Assembly (NCBI GenBank): GCA_021846275.1
Contig: JAJZBZ010000001.1
Coordinates: 744,001 to 808,000, forward strand
DNA from: Acidobacteriota bacterium
GTDB lineage: Bacteria; Acidobacteriota; Terriglobia; Terriglobales; Acidobacteriaceae
DNA: 64,000 nucleotides
Direction of reading: 5' to 3'
The notes under the pieces: model-generated
The model's database searches: none
Seen by the model: the letters and a program-made list of their open reading frames with translations, nothing else
Told to the model about the DNA's origin: nothing
In this document: positions 7,741 through 17,538 of the stretch, piece after piece
Layout of the letters: each line of letters begins with the position of its first letter
How positions within the stretch are numbered: the stretch's first letter is position 1
Program-made: the position numbers and the translations under genes

Positions 7741-10632
7741 CTACTGCTTCGCAGGGTCCGCAGGAGCAGCGACCGGGTTGCCGCTTGGGTCGCGGTACTC
7801 GATTGGGCCGAGATTGGCCGTCTTCAACTGCGACTCGATTTTGGCGCGGTCTCCGACGGCGAGAACGATCAGGTGGTTGGGATGAACGTACTGCTGCGCG
7901 ACGCGCGCAACGTCAGCGGGCGTGACCGCAGCGTAGCGTGCAGGCAGCGTGGCGAAATAATCCTGCGGCAGGCTGTAGACGAAGAGTTCCGACATGAGCG
8001 CCGATTCACTGCCGACGGTTTCAAAGCTGCCGGGCAGCGAGCGCAGCGCGTTGTCTTTGGCCAGCGTCAGTTCGGTGGAGGACGGAGGGTCGGTGCGGAT
8101 GCGATTCAGTTCGGAGAAAAGCTGCGTCGCCGCTGGTCCGGTGACGTCGGTGCGCACCTGAGCGCCAGCATAGAACGGGCCGCCTTCGCGATCAAAGAAG
8201 AAGCCGGAGAATGCGCCGTAAGTGTAGCCGTGCTGCTCGCGCAGGTTCATGTTGATGCGGCTGGAGAACAGGCCGCCGAGGACGCTGTTCATCTCCACGA
8301 TGGCCGTGTGGTCGGGGGTTTTGCGCGGCACGCCGAGACCAAGCGCGAAGAGCGTGGTCTGCGGCGATCCGGGCTTGTCCACGATGACGACCTTGCGCTC
8401 CGGCGCGGCGGGCGGCGCGGGCAGCGTGACCGGACTGGCCGGGACGGAGGGGTTGCTCCAGGCGCCGAAGTATTTCTGTGCGAGCGCGCGGGCCTGAGCC
8501 GGAGTGAGATCACCGGCCAGGACCAGTGCTGAGTCCTGGGGCGCGTAATGAGCCGCCCAGAACGAGGCGATCTGCGGCTGCGTGGTCGCCTTCACGGAAT
8601 CCATCGTTCCAACAGGTGTGAAGCCGTAGGGCTGGTTGCCGTAGAGGAGCTTCGAGCCGACGCGCAGCATGGAGGCGATGGGCTGATCGGACTCCTGAAG
8701 GATGGCGATCATGCGCTGCTTGCGGACGCGCTCGACCTCCTCAGGCGAGAACGCCGGATGCAGCGCAACGTCGGAGAGAATTTCCATGGCCGGGCCGGTG
8801 TTGTTGGTGAGCGAGTCAATGCTGACTCCGGCGGAATCCATGCCGGCGGCGGAACCGATGCTGGCGCCGATCTGGGCCACATCATCGGCAAGCTGGGTCG
8901 CGGAGCGAGTCCTGGTGCCCTGCGTGAGCATGCTGGCGGTGAAGGAAGCGAGGCCGGGCTGATTTGCCGGGTTGGTTTCTCCACCGGCGCGCGTGACCAG
9001 ATTGGCGCTGAGCACGGGCAGTTCGTGCTGCTGAATCAGGTAGACCCTGAGGCCGTTAGAGAGCGTGAAGGACTCCGAGGCTGGCAGATGGAGCTTCGAC
9101 TCGGGGCCGGGCTTCGGCGAATCCTTGCGCCAGTTCTGAGACGCTTCAAAAGCCTGCGAGTAGGGCGGCGTGACGACGGTGTGCAGGTCCGTATCCGCCG
9201 GGCTTCGCGGCACGTCGTCGGTGACCTTCTTGCCGGGGACGCACTGGATGACGACGCGCTGGTTGTCGCCAAAGTACTTCATGGCCGCCTGTTGAATGCT
9301 GGCCGGGGTGAGCGCTTCGTAACCGGCGACATCTTTGGCCAGGTAGCCGGGATCGTGCTCGTACTGGTTGTAGCGGTCCATCATGTCGGCCACGCCACCG
9401 AAGCCGCCGAGGCGCTGGAGGCCCTCAATCATCGAGGTCAGCGTCTTGTTGCGCGCGCGGTCAAGTTCGGCCTGCGTGGGTCCGTTCTTGCGCAGGCTGG
9501 CGATCTCCTCATCGACGCGGCTCTGAATGTCGGCGAGTTTGACGCCGGGGCGCGCGATGATGTCGCACTGGGCCATGGAGGTGATCATGACCTGCTCATC
9601 GGAGCAGCTTACGCTCTGCGCCACCTGATCCTTGTAGACCAGGCGCTGATAGAGTCGGCTGATCTTGCCGCCGCCGAGAATGTCAAGAAACATCTCCGAG
9701 GCGCGATCGCCGGGCGTGAAGGCAGCGGGCGTGAGCCAGCCGAGGCTGAGGCGCGGAAGTTGGACGGTGTCGGTGACGGTTTCGACGCGCTCCTGCGTGA
9801 TGGGCGGCGTGACGACGTGGACAGGAGCGACGGCGGGACCGCGCGGTATGGGACCAAAATACTTCGCAAGCTGCGCCTTGACCTCGGCGGTGTTGAAGTC
9901 GCCGACGATGGCGATGCTGGCGTTGTTGGGCGTGTAGTACTCGTGGAAGAATTCGCGAACGTCGTTGAGGCGCGCGGCTTCCACATCGGCGTGGGAGCCG
10001 ATGACGTTGCCGTAGTAGGGGTGCGTCTTCGGGAACATCAGGTGTCCGACGGCTTCATCGGCCACGTCGTAGGGCTGGCCCTCGTCCTGGCGCAGTTCGT
10101 TGCGGACGACATCGCGCTGGTTGGTCAGCTTGGCGCGGTCGAGCGTCTCCAGCAGGAAGCCCATGCGGTCGCTTTCCAGCCACAGGGCGAGATCAAGCTG
10201 GTTGCTGGGGACGGTCTCGAAGTAATTGGTCCGGTCATAGCTGGTGGTGCCGTTGATGTCGGTCGCGCCCGCGCCTTCAAGATAGCGGAAATGGGCCTTT
10301 TCGCCGACGTGCTCGGAGCCTTCGAACATCATGTGCTCGAAGAGGTGAGCGAATCCGGTGCGTCCGGCGCGCTCGTTGGCCGGGCCAACGTGATACCAGA
10401 GATCAACGGCAACCAGAGGCAGGCGATGATCCTCGCGCAGGATCACAACCAGGCCGTTGGGCAGCGTGTACTTCTCGTACTTGAGGTCGGGAACCTTCAG
10501 CGGCGCGGTTGCGGCAGCCGTGAGCGCCATGCAGGCCGAGAGCAAAGCAACCAGGGCGGATTTTCCGCGGGAGATGGAGCCGGAATGACGCACTGGAGCG
10601 GGACAGGCAGTGCGAACCTTGAATGAATGCAT
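7741..10632 (-). CDS. Secreted M16 (pitrilysin/insulinase) family zinc metallopeptidase, two-domain
   Basis: A 963-residue protein with an N-terminal signal peptide (basic residues, then ALVALLSACMALTAAATA). It contains two M16 halves. The first carries the inverted zinc motif HxxEH (FAHLFEHMMFEGSE) with the downstream Glu in VVRNELRQDEG. The second half (from about FTLSNGLRVYLIQQHELPV) lacks HxxEH and is the usual inactive partner that helps enclose the substrate. The function inferred is degradation of peptides in the periplasm. The ATG at 10632 follows a GGAG site; a longer frame reaching 10692 would bury the signal peptide. The gene stands alone, ending at the shared terminator at 7679-7720. 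Confidence 0.9.
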   Translation of the reverse strand: MHSFKVRTACPAPVRHSGSISRGKSALVALLSACMALTAAATAPLKVPDLKYEKYTLPNGLVVILREDHRLPLVAVDLWYHVGPANERAGRTGFAHLFEHMMFEGSEHVGEKAHFRYLEGAGATDINGTTSYDRTNYFETVPSNQLDLALWLESDRMGFLLETLDRAKLTNQRDVVRNELRQDEGQPYDVADEAVGHLMFPKTHPYYGNVIGSHADVEAARLNDVREFFHEYYTPNNASIAIVGDFNTAEVKAQLAKYFGPIPRGPAVAPVHVVTPPITQERVETVTDTVQLPRLSLGWLTPAAFTPGDRASEMFLDILGGGKISRLYQRLVYKDQVAQSVSCSDEQVMITSMAQCDIIARPGVKLADIQSRVDEEIASLRKNGPTQAELDRARNKTLTSMIEGLQRLGGFGGVADMMDRYNQYEHDPGYLAKDVAGYEALTPASIQQAAMKYFGDNQRVVIQCVPGKKVTDDVPRSPADTDLHTVVTPPYSQAFEASQNWRKDSPKPGPESKLHLPASESFTLSNGLRVYLIQQHELPVLSANLVTRAGGETNPANQPGLASFTASMLTQGTRTRSATQLADDVAQIGASIGSAAGMDSAGVSIDSLTNNTGPAMEILSDVALHPAFSPEEVERVRKQRMIAILQESDQPIASMLRVGSKLLYGNQPYGFTPVGTMDSVKATTQPQIASFWAAHYAPQDSALVLAGDLTPAQARALAQKYFGAWSNPSVPASPVTLPAPPAAPERKVVIVDKPGSPQTTLFALGLGVPRKTPDHTAIVEMNSVLGGLFSSRINMNLREQHGYTYGAFSGFFFDREGGPFYAGAQVRTDVTGPAATQLFSELNRIRTDPPSSTELTLAKDNALRSLPGSFETVGSESALMSELFVYSLPQDYFATLPARYAAVTPADVARVAQQYVHPNHLIVLAVGDRAKIESQLKTANLGPIEYRDPSGNPVAAPADPAKQ

Positions 10633-10801
10633 CGAGTTTCTCCGGGGAAATGGGGATTGGATCAACAGAAGTTGGATTGGAACAGCGAGCACAACCGTAC
10701 ATCAGCATATACGACGAAGGTGGCTGCGGCGTTCCAGTTGGGGCGCGCCGGGCAGGGCGCAGGGGTGACCGCGCACAGGAGGGTGCAGTCGAGAGGAGGT
10801 G

Positions 10802-11086
10802 TTATTTTTCCACTTCCACACCACGCCAGAAGGCGACGTGATTCTTGATCTTGCGCGCGGCTGGCTTGGGGTCGGGATAGTACCAGGCGGCGTCGAGATT
10901 CTCCTGGTCGCCCCAGACGAGCGTGTAGTAGCGTGCCTGGCCCTTCCAGGGGCAGGTGGAGGTGGTGGAGCTTGTACGAAAGTACTCGCGCTTCAGGGCG
11001 GATTCAGGGAAATAAACATTGCCTTCAACCACTTCAAACTGATCGCTTTCGGCGATCACAAGACCATTCCAGACGGCTTTTGCCAT
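10802..11086 (-). CDS. DUF427 family protein
   Basis: A 94-residue single-domain protein: MAKAVWNGLVIAESDQFEVVEGNVYFP, then SCPW-type core TSTCPWKGQARYYTL and the C-terminal DAAWYYPDPKPAARKIKNHVAFW. This matches DUF427, a small beta-barrel-like family of unknown function. The ATG at 11086 is preferred because the family usually begins just before this point; a GTG at 11098 adds four residues and cannot be excluded. It is monocistronic as far as can be seen. Confidence 0.85.
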   Translation of the reverse strand: MAKAVWNGLVIAESDQFEVVEGNVYFPESALKREYFRTSSTTSTCPWKGQARYYTLVWGDQENLDAAWYYPDPKPAARKIKNHVAFWRGVEVEK

Positions 11087-11119
11087 AAATGAGGGCACCT
11101 TTGTTTTGTATACGAGAGA

Positions 11120-11163
11120 AGCCTGTCGGCCTGCGCACGGATTAGTGGCGGGCCGAACAGGCT
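11120..11163 (-). terminator. Hairpin downstream of the small secreted protein gene
   Basis: AGCCTGTCGGCC (11120-11131) pairs with GGCCGAACAGGCT (11151-11163) with one bulged base. It lies 37 bp after the stop of the minus-strand gene ending at 11200, followed on that strand by TTCTCTCG. Confidence 0.5.
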
Positions 11164-11199
11164 GTACTCGGTGAAATTGTGCGGTCAGCCGGACCGGAA

Positions 11200-11526
11200 T
11201 TAAGCCATCGGCTTGACGCTGGTGATGTGAACGCTCTTCTTGGATGCATCCACGGTGGCGGTGATCGTCACATGGTCACCATAGACGCTCTTGACCGCAT
11301 CCGGGTTGTCGATGGCCCAGACCATCTTCTTGGCGTCATCGACGAAGACCGGCTTCTCGCCCATGGCGATGCACTTCTTGACGCAGGCCGCGCCAGTGCC
11401 GGCATGCTTGGCTCCGCACATGGCGTCGGAGACGTAGCCGGTGATCTTGGTGGAGGTGCCGGCTGCGAACGAAGCCACGGAGGCCATCGCCGCGACAGAG
11501 AGTGTGAGTGCAAGAATACGCTTCAT
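11200..11526 (-). CDS. Small secreted protein of unknown function
   Basis: 108 residues with a clear Sec signal peptide (MKRILALTLSVAAMASVASFAAG) and a mature domain of about 85 residues containing three cysteines in the spacing SDAMCGAKHAGTGAACVKKC. The rest is a small beta-rich domain ending KSVHITSVKPMA. The ATG at 11526 has an AAAGGA site; a longer frame back to 11706 is not needed. I do not recognise a characterised family. The DAMC...KKC pattern suggests a metal- or disulfide-stabilised periplasmic domain, which is inference only. Confidence 0.75.
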   Translation of the reverse strand: MKRILALTLSVAAMASVASFAAGTSTKITGYVSDAMCGAKHAGTGAACVKKCIAMGEKPVFVDDAKKMVWAIDNPDAVKSVYGDHVTITATVDASKKSVHITSVKPMA

Positions 11527-11683
11527 TGGTTTTTTCCTTTGCTGTGGAACTGGTTTCTGGTGAAACTCGTTGGAGGACGCATGCCCCTGACTGGCAGCGA
11601 CACAGTAAGAATGCTCCCGCAGGACGGGTTTTGGCAAGCAATCTTTTCCGGACGCCAACCGCAATTGCGGCCAAGCGAAAAAC

Positions 11684-12127
11684 TCATGCGGTTTTTCGCG
11701 CCTCACGCATCCGGGCGATATTTTTCTTCATCCCTTCGAACATCGTCGAGGCCGCCGGATACATTTCCACCAGTTTGAGCACCTTGCCCATGTATCCGGG
11801 CCGCTGGGCGTGAATCTCCGGCAGGAGGTGAGCGAGCTTCGCCGCATAAAAGAACGGCTCGCCGTTGGTATCGAGAAAAAGATCGGCGGAGACGGCTCCG
11901 TGCAGGACAAAGGCCGCAGCCATCTCCCAGTAACTGACCACCTGGCGCAGATAGGCGTTGCGCTGCGAGCCGAACTCATTGAGCACCGTGAAGAACTCCT
12001 CAACCGTCTCCGGCCAGAATTCGATCAGAAACCATTTGCGCGCCTCGCGCATGGTGGCCTCCGTGCGCAGTTCATAGAGCTTCAGAATCAATTCGGCATC
12101 CGCGTGCGAAGCCAAAGCCTTTTCCAT
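11684..12127 (-). CDS. Hypothetical protein, mostly helical
   Basis: 147 residues starting MEKALASHADAELILKLYEL with a strong GGAGGA ribosome-binding site. It is predicted nearly all helical (ATMREARKWFLIEFWPETVEEFF, YLRQVVSYWEMAAAFVLHG) with no signal peptide and a basic C-terminus. It sits 63 bp downstream of topA on the same strand and could be the last gene of the dprA-topA transcript. No family is recognised with confidence. Confidence 0.7.
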   Translation of the reverse strand: MEKALASHADAELILKLYELRTEATMREARKWFLIEFWPETVEEFFTVLNEFGSQRNAYLRQVVSYWEMAAAFVLHGAVSADLFLDTNGEPFFYAAKLAHLLPEIHAQRPGYMGKVLKLVEMYPAASTMFEGMKKNIARMREARKTA

Positions 12128-12190
12128 TGCATTTCCTCCGGAAGATTCCTGCTGAAACAACAAGTGTAACGGTTGCGGCGCGTGATCGGT

Positions 12191-14899
12191 TCAACCGACC
12201 GGCTCCAGTTCGGCCTCTTCCCTACCCTGAGCCAGCGGCACCGGACCGTGCGTCTCGGCTGTCGGAGCGGGTGGTGGCGGCGGCGCGTCGCCGATCCGCT
12301 TTTCGTACTCGCAGACGACGGCGGCGCGAGCGGGTTTCCGGACGGCTTTCTCGGAGAGCTTTGCCTTGCCGCGCTTGCTGGCTGGTTTAACCGTCTCCCC
12401 GGCTGCTTCTTCCTGCGGCTTGCTGTTCGGGCAGAAGAGATAGATGCCGGATTTGAGCGTCTTTTCCAGCAGGTATGGGCTGTGGCATTTGGGGCATTTC
12501 TTCGCCACCGGCTTGTAGTTCGACGTGAAGTCACACTTCGGATAATTCGTGCAGCCCCAGAAGAGGTTGCCGCGCCGCGCCTTGCGCTCGGCCAGGTCGC
12601 CCTCGCCGCACTTCGGACACTTCATGCCCTCGATCAGATTCTGCTTCACGTACTTGCACTTCGGGTAGCCCGAACAGGAGACGAATTCGCCATACGCACC
12701 CTGGCGCAGGACAAGGTCTTTGCCGCAGACCGGGCACGGCTCGCCGGTGGGCTGCGGCGCGCTTAGCTTCTGCTGCTGCTTCTGGCTCAGCTTGCGGATG
12801 GTCTTGCACGGCGGATCATCGCTGAAGCCGGGGCAGGCCATGTACGGGCCGAAGATGCCGCGGCGGAGCACCATCACACGACCGCAGTTGTCACAGTACT
12901 CCTCGCTCTGCTCGGACTCCAGCACATCCTTGTAGACCAGGTCCGGCTTGGCGGCGACGTTTTCCCGCGTGTAGGTGCAACTGCTCTTATCCTTCTTGTT
13001 GTAGGCGCTGCATGAGTAGAACGTGCCGAATTTTCCCCACTTGAGCACGAGCGGCGAGCCGCAACGCTCGCATTTTTCGTCGGTCGGAATCTCCATCGCC
13101 TTGATGGATTCCATCTCGTGTTCGGCAACCTTCAGTTCCGCTTCAAAGTGGGCGTAAAAACCCTTCAGCAGATCGGTCCAGCGCTCCTTGCCGTCCTCGA
13201 TGTCGTCGAGTTCCTCTTCGAGTCGTGCCGTGTAGGCGGGGTCGAAGATGTAGCCGAAGTTCTTGACCAGCAGATCGCAGACGACCATGCCAATCTCCGT
13301 CGGGTAGAAACGCCCGGAGATCTTTGTCACGTACTCGCGATCCTGAATCGTGTTGATGATGGAGGCGTAAGTGGACGGGCGACCGATGCCGCGCTCTTCC
13401 AGCACCTTGACCAGCGAAGCTTCGTTGAAGCGCGGCGGAGGCTGAGTGAATTTCTGCTGCGGCAGAATCTCTCGGCAGTTCAGCTCGCGCACATTCCCTA
13501 GTGAAGGCAGGCGCTGATCGTCGCCATCCTCGTCCTTGCGCTCTTCAAACATCTCGTAAACCTTGAGGAAGCCGTCAAAGCGCAGTACACGCCCGCTGAC
13601 GCGGAAATCGTAGTTGCGGCCATCCCTCCGCGAGCGCGCATCGATCTTCGCCGTCGTCACGTCGTAGATCGCCGGCGTCATCTGTGAGGCGATGAAGCGC
13701 TGCCAGATGAGGCGATAGAGCTTAAGCTGCTCGTCGGTGAGGTACTGCGCAATGGACTCGGGAGTGCGCGTGGCGTCGGAGGGGCGAATGGCTTCGTGCG
13801 CGTCCTGCGCATCCTTCTTGCCCTGATAGGAGTTCGGCTCCTTGGGCAGATACTCGGCCCCGAGCCGTTCGCTGATCCACTGACGCGCGCTTTCCTTGGC
13901 TTCCGGGGAGACGCGCGGCGAGTCTGTACGCATATAGGTGATGAGGCCGACGATGCCCTCTGAGCCAATATCGATGCCCTCGTAGAGTCGCTGCGCCACG
14001 CCCATCGTGCGGCGCACGTTGTAGCCGAGCTTGCTGGCGGCGTCGCGCTGCAACTGGCTGGTGATGAACGGAGCCAGCGGCTTGCGGCGCTGCTCGGTCT
14101 GGGTGACCGAACCGAGCGTCCACTCGGCCTGCTCCAGCGCGGCAAGGACGGCATCGACAGCAGCCTTGTCCGGCAATGCGTTGCTGAGGAACTGCGGCTT
14201 GCCGTCCTTGTCGGTTCCATTGGCCACGCGGATCGGCTCGCCGTCGATGCCGACGAGCGCGGCGCGGAAGCTGCGCTCGCTTTTGCCCTTTGGCTGCAAC
14301 TCGGCTGTGACATTCCAGTACTCGACCGGCAGAAAGGCACCGATCTCGCGTTCGCGCTCGACGATGAGGCGAACGGCAACCGTCTGCACACGACCGGCGG
14401 AAAGACCGCGACGCACCTTGTCCCACAGCAGCGGCGAAACCTGATAGCCGACCAGGCGGTCGAGGACGCGTCGTGTCTGCTGCGCATCCACAAGATCCTG
14501 ATCAATATCGCGGGCGTGTTGGAATGCCTCCTTCACAGCCTTTTTGGTGATCTCGTTGAAGGTGACGCGCTGAATTTTTTTGCGCAGTGCTGCCGTGGTG
14601 CCAAGCTGCAATGCGAGGTGATGGGCGATGGCCTCGCCCTCGCGGTCCGGGTCAGGCGCGAGATAAATATGGTCGGCTTTGGCGGCGGCGCGCTTGAGCT
14701 GCTGCACCAGTTTTTCCTTGCCCGGCGAGACGATCAGAGTCGGCTCGAAGGTTCGCTTCTTCAGCTCGACACCAATATCGTTCTTGGGCAGGTCCATGAT
14801 GTGACCGACCGAGGCCTGCACCTCAAAATCCTTGCCAAGATATTTTCCAATCGTCTTTGCCTTGGCGGGCGACTCGACGATTACCAGTGATTTGCTCAT
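12191..14899 (-). CDS. topA: DNA topoisomerase I
   Basis: A 902-residue type IA topoisomerase that relaxes negative supercoils by transient single-strand cleavage. The TOPRIM domain opens the protein (SLVIVESPAKAKTIGKYLG, DPDREGEAIAHHLA). The catalytic tyrosine lies in IVGLITYMRTDSPRVS. The C-terminus carries five Cys-rich zinc ribbons: CERCG...C, CDNCG...C, CPVCG...C, CPKCG...C and CPKCH...C. The length is close to the 865 of E. coli TopA. The start ATG is unambiguous. dprA precedes it on the same strand with a 260-bp gap, a common bacterial pairing. Confidence 0.97.
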   Translation of the reverse strand: MSKSLVIVESPAKAKTIGKYLGKDFEVQASVGHIMDLPKNDIGVELKKRTFEPTLIVSPGKEKLVQQLKRAAAKADHIYLAPDPDREGEAIAHHLALQLGTTAALRKKIQRVTFNEITKKAVKEAFQHARDIDQDLVDAQQTRRVLDRLVGYQVSPLLWDKVRRGLSAGRVQTVAVRLIVEREREIGAFLPVEYWNVTAELQPKGKSERSFRAALVGIDGEPIRVANGTDKDGKPQFLSNALPDKAAVDAVLAALEQAEWTLGSVTQTEQRRKPLAPFITSQLQRDAASKLGYNVRRTMGVAQRLYEGIDIGSEGIVGLITYMRTDSPRVSPEAKESARQWISERLGAEYLPKEPNSYQGKKDAQDAHEAIRPSDATRTPESIAQYLTDEQLKLYRLIWQRFIASQMTPAIYDVTTAKIDARSRRDGRNYDFRVSGRVLRFDGFLKVYEMFEERKDEDGDDQRLPSLGNVRELNCREILPQQKFTQPPPRFNEASLVKVLEERGIGRPSTYASIINTIQDREYVTKISGRFYPTEIGMVVCDLLVKNFGYIFDPAYTARLEEELDDIEDGKERWTDLLKGFYAHFEAELKVAEHEMESIKAMEIPTDEKCERCGSPLVLKWGKFGTFYSCSAYNKKDKSSCTYTRENVAAKPDLVYKDVLESEQSEEYCDNCGRVMVLRRGIFGPYMACPGFSDDPPCKTIRKLSQKQQQKLSAPQPTGEPCPVCGKDLVLRQGAYGEFVSCSGYPKCKYVKQNLIEGMKCPKCGEGDLAERKARRGNLFWGCTNYPKCDFTSNYKPVAKKCPKCHSPYLLEKTLKSGIYLFCPNSKPQEEAAGETVKPASKRGKAKLSEKAVRKPARAAVVCEYEKRIGDAPPPPPAPTAETHGPVPLAQGREEAELEPVG

Positions 14900-15159
14900 T
14901 TTTTTCCTTTTGAAAACTTCCTGCCCGAAACTTTCCGCGCGGCACTGTATCCCACTCTACCGCGCTATTCGCTGCTTCCCTTTGACTGAGGCGGATTCAT
15001 TCCGTTTCACGGACCAATCTGCGCTTGACCCGCTTGGCTCGTTTCGTTCCTGCAAGAAGTTGGACGAAATTTCGCGGCAGAACACTGCAAGCTAACACGG
15101 ATGGCCGGGGCGTTACCAGTCCGCGACGAAAATGGATCGGGCAATCAAAGCTCAACCCG

Positions 15160-16311
15160 CTAAAAAGACAATACATAAAAATTACCGGGCAGCTTGCGAA
15201 CGCGGCCAGCCATCTCCAGCTCAAAGAGCGCTGTGAATACCTCGGAGGAGGTCATCTGCGTGTCCAGTTTTTCCAGGAGTTCGTCCAGTTGGGTGGAAGC
15301 GTCCGGCTGAAGCTGCTCCAGAACCATGGCCTCCTGCGGTCGCAGTGTCGGCTCTGGCAATAAGGATGCGGGAACCTCCGATTTGGATGCAGAACCCTGC
15401 TCCAGTTGCAGACGCACCTGCGACGGCAACGCCTCCCACACATCCTCCCAGCTCGCCGTCAGTTGCGCACCCTGCTTGATGAGCGTGTTCGGCGTCCACG
15501 ATCCCTTGCTGGTCACGTTGCCGGGAACGGCGTAAACGTCGCGCCCCTGGTCGAGCGCGCAGCGAGCGGTGACGCGCGTGCCGGAGTGTTCGCTGGCCTC
15601 GACGACGAGCACGCCGACGCTCATGCCGGAGAGAATGCGGTTGCGGCGCGGGAAATTCTGCGGCGCGGGAAATGTGCCCACGGGCAGTTCGCTCGCGATG
15701 ACGCCGCCGGTGGCAAGAATTGCGTCGGCGAGTTTGCGATTCTCCTTCGGATAGACGACATCGATGCCCGTGCCCCAGATGGCCGCGGTGGGTCGCTGCG
15801 CGGCCAGAGCGCCCCTGTGAGCGGCGGAGTCGATGCCACGGGCCATGCCGCTGAGGATAAGCACGCCGCGCGCGGCAAGATCACGCGAGAGCATCTCCGC
15901 CATGCCCACTCCGTAGGGCGTGGGGTGGCGCGTGCCAACAACGGCAATCGACGGCACGCTGAGCAGGCGCGGATCGCCGCGCGTCCACAGCACCGGCGGC
16001 GGATCGTAGATCTCGCGCAGACGCTCCGGGTAACGCTCGTCGTCGAAGCAGAGAATCTCGGCATCGACCTCAGCCGTGCGCAGAAGCTGCTGCTCGGCGA
16101 CTTCGCGCGCTTTTCCGTCAAAGATGAACTGCGCCGCTGCTGCTGAGAGCGAGAGCGACTCCAGTTCCGTGAGCGAAAGCGAGAACACCGCCGCCGGGCA
16201 ATCCAACTGGCGCATGGCGTCGAGCGTGCGGCGCGGACCAAGCGTGGGCGCAAGCGACATGGCAAGCCAGGCCAGCGTGTCTTCCGAGATTGCCTGATTG
16301 CGAGTGGTCAT
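15160..16311 (-). CDS. dprA: DNA-processing protein DprA
   Basis: DprA loads RecA on incoming single-stranded DNA during natural transformation. The 383-residue protein has an N-terminal helix-hairpin-helix/SAM-like part, the Rossmann core with VVGTRHPTPYGVGMAE, SGMARGIDSAAHRGAL and WGTGIDVVYPKENRKL, the ARCALDQGRDVYAVPG segment, and a C-terminal winged-helix domain (LDELLEKLDTQMTSSEVFTAL). The ATG at 16311 (MTTRNQ) is chosen over a GTG at 16335; neither has a good Shine-Dalgarno. Together with cinA later in the window it gives two competence-associated genes, though each is near-universal in bacteria and does not prove transformability. Confidence 0.93.
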   Translation of the reverse strand: MTTRNQAISEDTLAWLAMSLAPTLGPRRTLDAMRQLDCPAAVFSLSLTELESLSLSAAAAQFIFDGKAREVAEQQLLRTAEVDAEILCFDDERYPERLREIYDPPPVLWTRGDPRLLSVPSIAVVGTRHPTPYGVGMAEMLSRDLAARGVLILSGMARGIDSAAHRGALAAQRPTAAIWGTGIDVVYPKENRKLADAILATGGVIASELPVGTFPAPQNFPRRNRILSGMSVGVLVVEASEHSGTRVTARCALDQGRDVYAVPGNVTSKGSWTPNTLIKQGAQLTASWEDVWEALPSQVRLQLEQGSASKSEVPASLLPEPTLRPQEAMVLEQLQPDASTQLDELLEKLDTQMTSSEVFTALFELEMAGRVRKLPGNFYVLSF

Positions 16312-16548
16312 TCGGAGGAGTTCCAATCCGCGCACGCCAAAACAGATGCTGCGCTGTGTTGCGGCTCAAGCTGCTGGTCGTGATCTTCAACTCGTGCGAT
16401 AGCTTCCGATTATAACCAGAGTGCGCGGCGTCAACGTCGTTGCTGGCGGAAATTTCTCCGTCTCGTCGATCCCGAGTCAACAGCGAGGCTGCATTCGGCC
16501 ACACCGCGGTCTGAGACCTCCGGCATTCGGAGTTGATACCCTGAGGAC

Positions 16549-17424
16549 GTGAATCGTTTGGGTCATCCGCTGCGCGTTGCCGCCATCCGTTTTCTGAATC
16601 CCGCGCCGCTGATGTGGGACTTCGAGCACATGCCGCGCAGCGCGGAACTGGCGACGCGCTACAGCCTGGACTGGATGATGCCGTCGGAGTGCGCGGAGCG
16701 GCTGGCGCTGCCTGCGGACGCGCCGAGGGCAGCCGACCTGGGGCTTGTGCCGATTGCTGCGCTGGCCACCAATCGCGCGCTGAAGCTGGTACCGGGTTGT
16801 GCGATTGCTTCGCGCCATCGTGTGCGCTCGCTGCTGCTGGTGCGCCGGGCGAATCAGCCGTTGCAGGCGGTGCGCAGCGTGGCTGCGGACACCTCTTCGC
16901 GGGCAACACTTGCGTATACGCAGATACTCTTTCGCGAGTGGTGGCAGCCGGGTGCGGGACCAGAGTTTCGGCAGCACGCGCCAAATCTGGACGGGATGCT
17001 GGAGGCTGCGGATGCGGCGCTGCTGATTGGCGACCCGGCCCTGCTGGCACTCGAAGAGCAACAGTCGCGCAGGCTGAGCACGGGCGAGGAACTGATCTAT
17101 CACGATCTGGCAGCGGAGTGGATTGCGCTTGCTGGTGTGCCGTGGATATCAGCCGTGTGGGCGGTGCGCGAAACCGCGCTCACTGACGATGTGACGCTCC
17201 AATCCATTGCCACAGACACCTGCGCCTCGCGCGATCACGGGCTGGCGAATGTTGAGTCGCTGGTGGCGGAGTGGAGCGCGCGGCTGCCGCTGAGCGCGGA
17301 GACGGTGCGCGCGTATCTGACGGAGAATATCTACTATTCGCTCGACGAGGATTGCCTACGCGGGATGCGGGAGTTTTATCGGCTGGCCGCTCTGCATGAC
17401 GTGCTGCCGACGTACACGCTTTGA
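16549..17424 (+). CDS. mqnA: Chorismate dehydratase MqnA (futalosine menaquinone pathway)
   Basis: MqnA converts chorismate to 3-enolpyruvylbenzoate, the first step of the futalosine route to menaquinone. The 291 residues show the periplasmic-binding-like fold of the family: VAAIRFLNPAPLMWDFE near the start, AADLGLVPIAAL, SVAADTSSRATLAYTQIL, and the signature DAALLIGDPALL. The start is a GTG with a weak GAGGA upstream. It diverges from dprA and is convergent with fabH. Other mqn genes are not in this window. Confidence 0.9.
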   Translation: MNRLGHPLRVAAIRFLNPAPLMWDFEHMPRSAELATRYSLDWMMPSECAERLALPADAPRAADLGLVPIAALATNRALKLVPGCAIASRHRVRSLLLVRRANQPLQAVRSVAADTSSRATLAYTQILFREWWQPGAGPEFRQHAPNLDGMLEAADAALLIGDPALLALEEQQSRRLSTGEELIYHDLAAEWIALAGVPWISAVWAVRETALTDDVTLQSIATDTCASRDHGLANVESLVAEWSARLPLSAETVRAYLTENIYYSLDEDCLRGMREFYRLAALHDVLPTYTL

Positions 17425-17538
17425 GCGGCGACGGACGCACAAGCCGAGTGGAGTGATGCGACGGCTTGCACAGAGCTGGCCGCGCGCAGCACGCCCTGCG
17501 CCGCAGCGGCCGCGTGGCAGGTCGTGCACACGCCGCGA

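Noticed and set aside
8548-10626. 692-codon plus-strand frame
   Set aside because: Antisense shadow of the M16 peptidase gene, with no motifs or ribosome-binding support.
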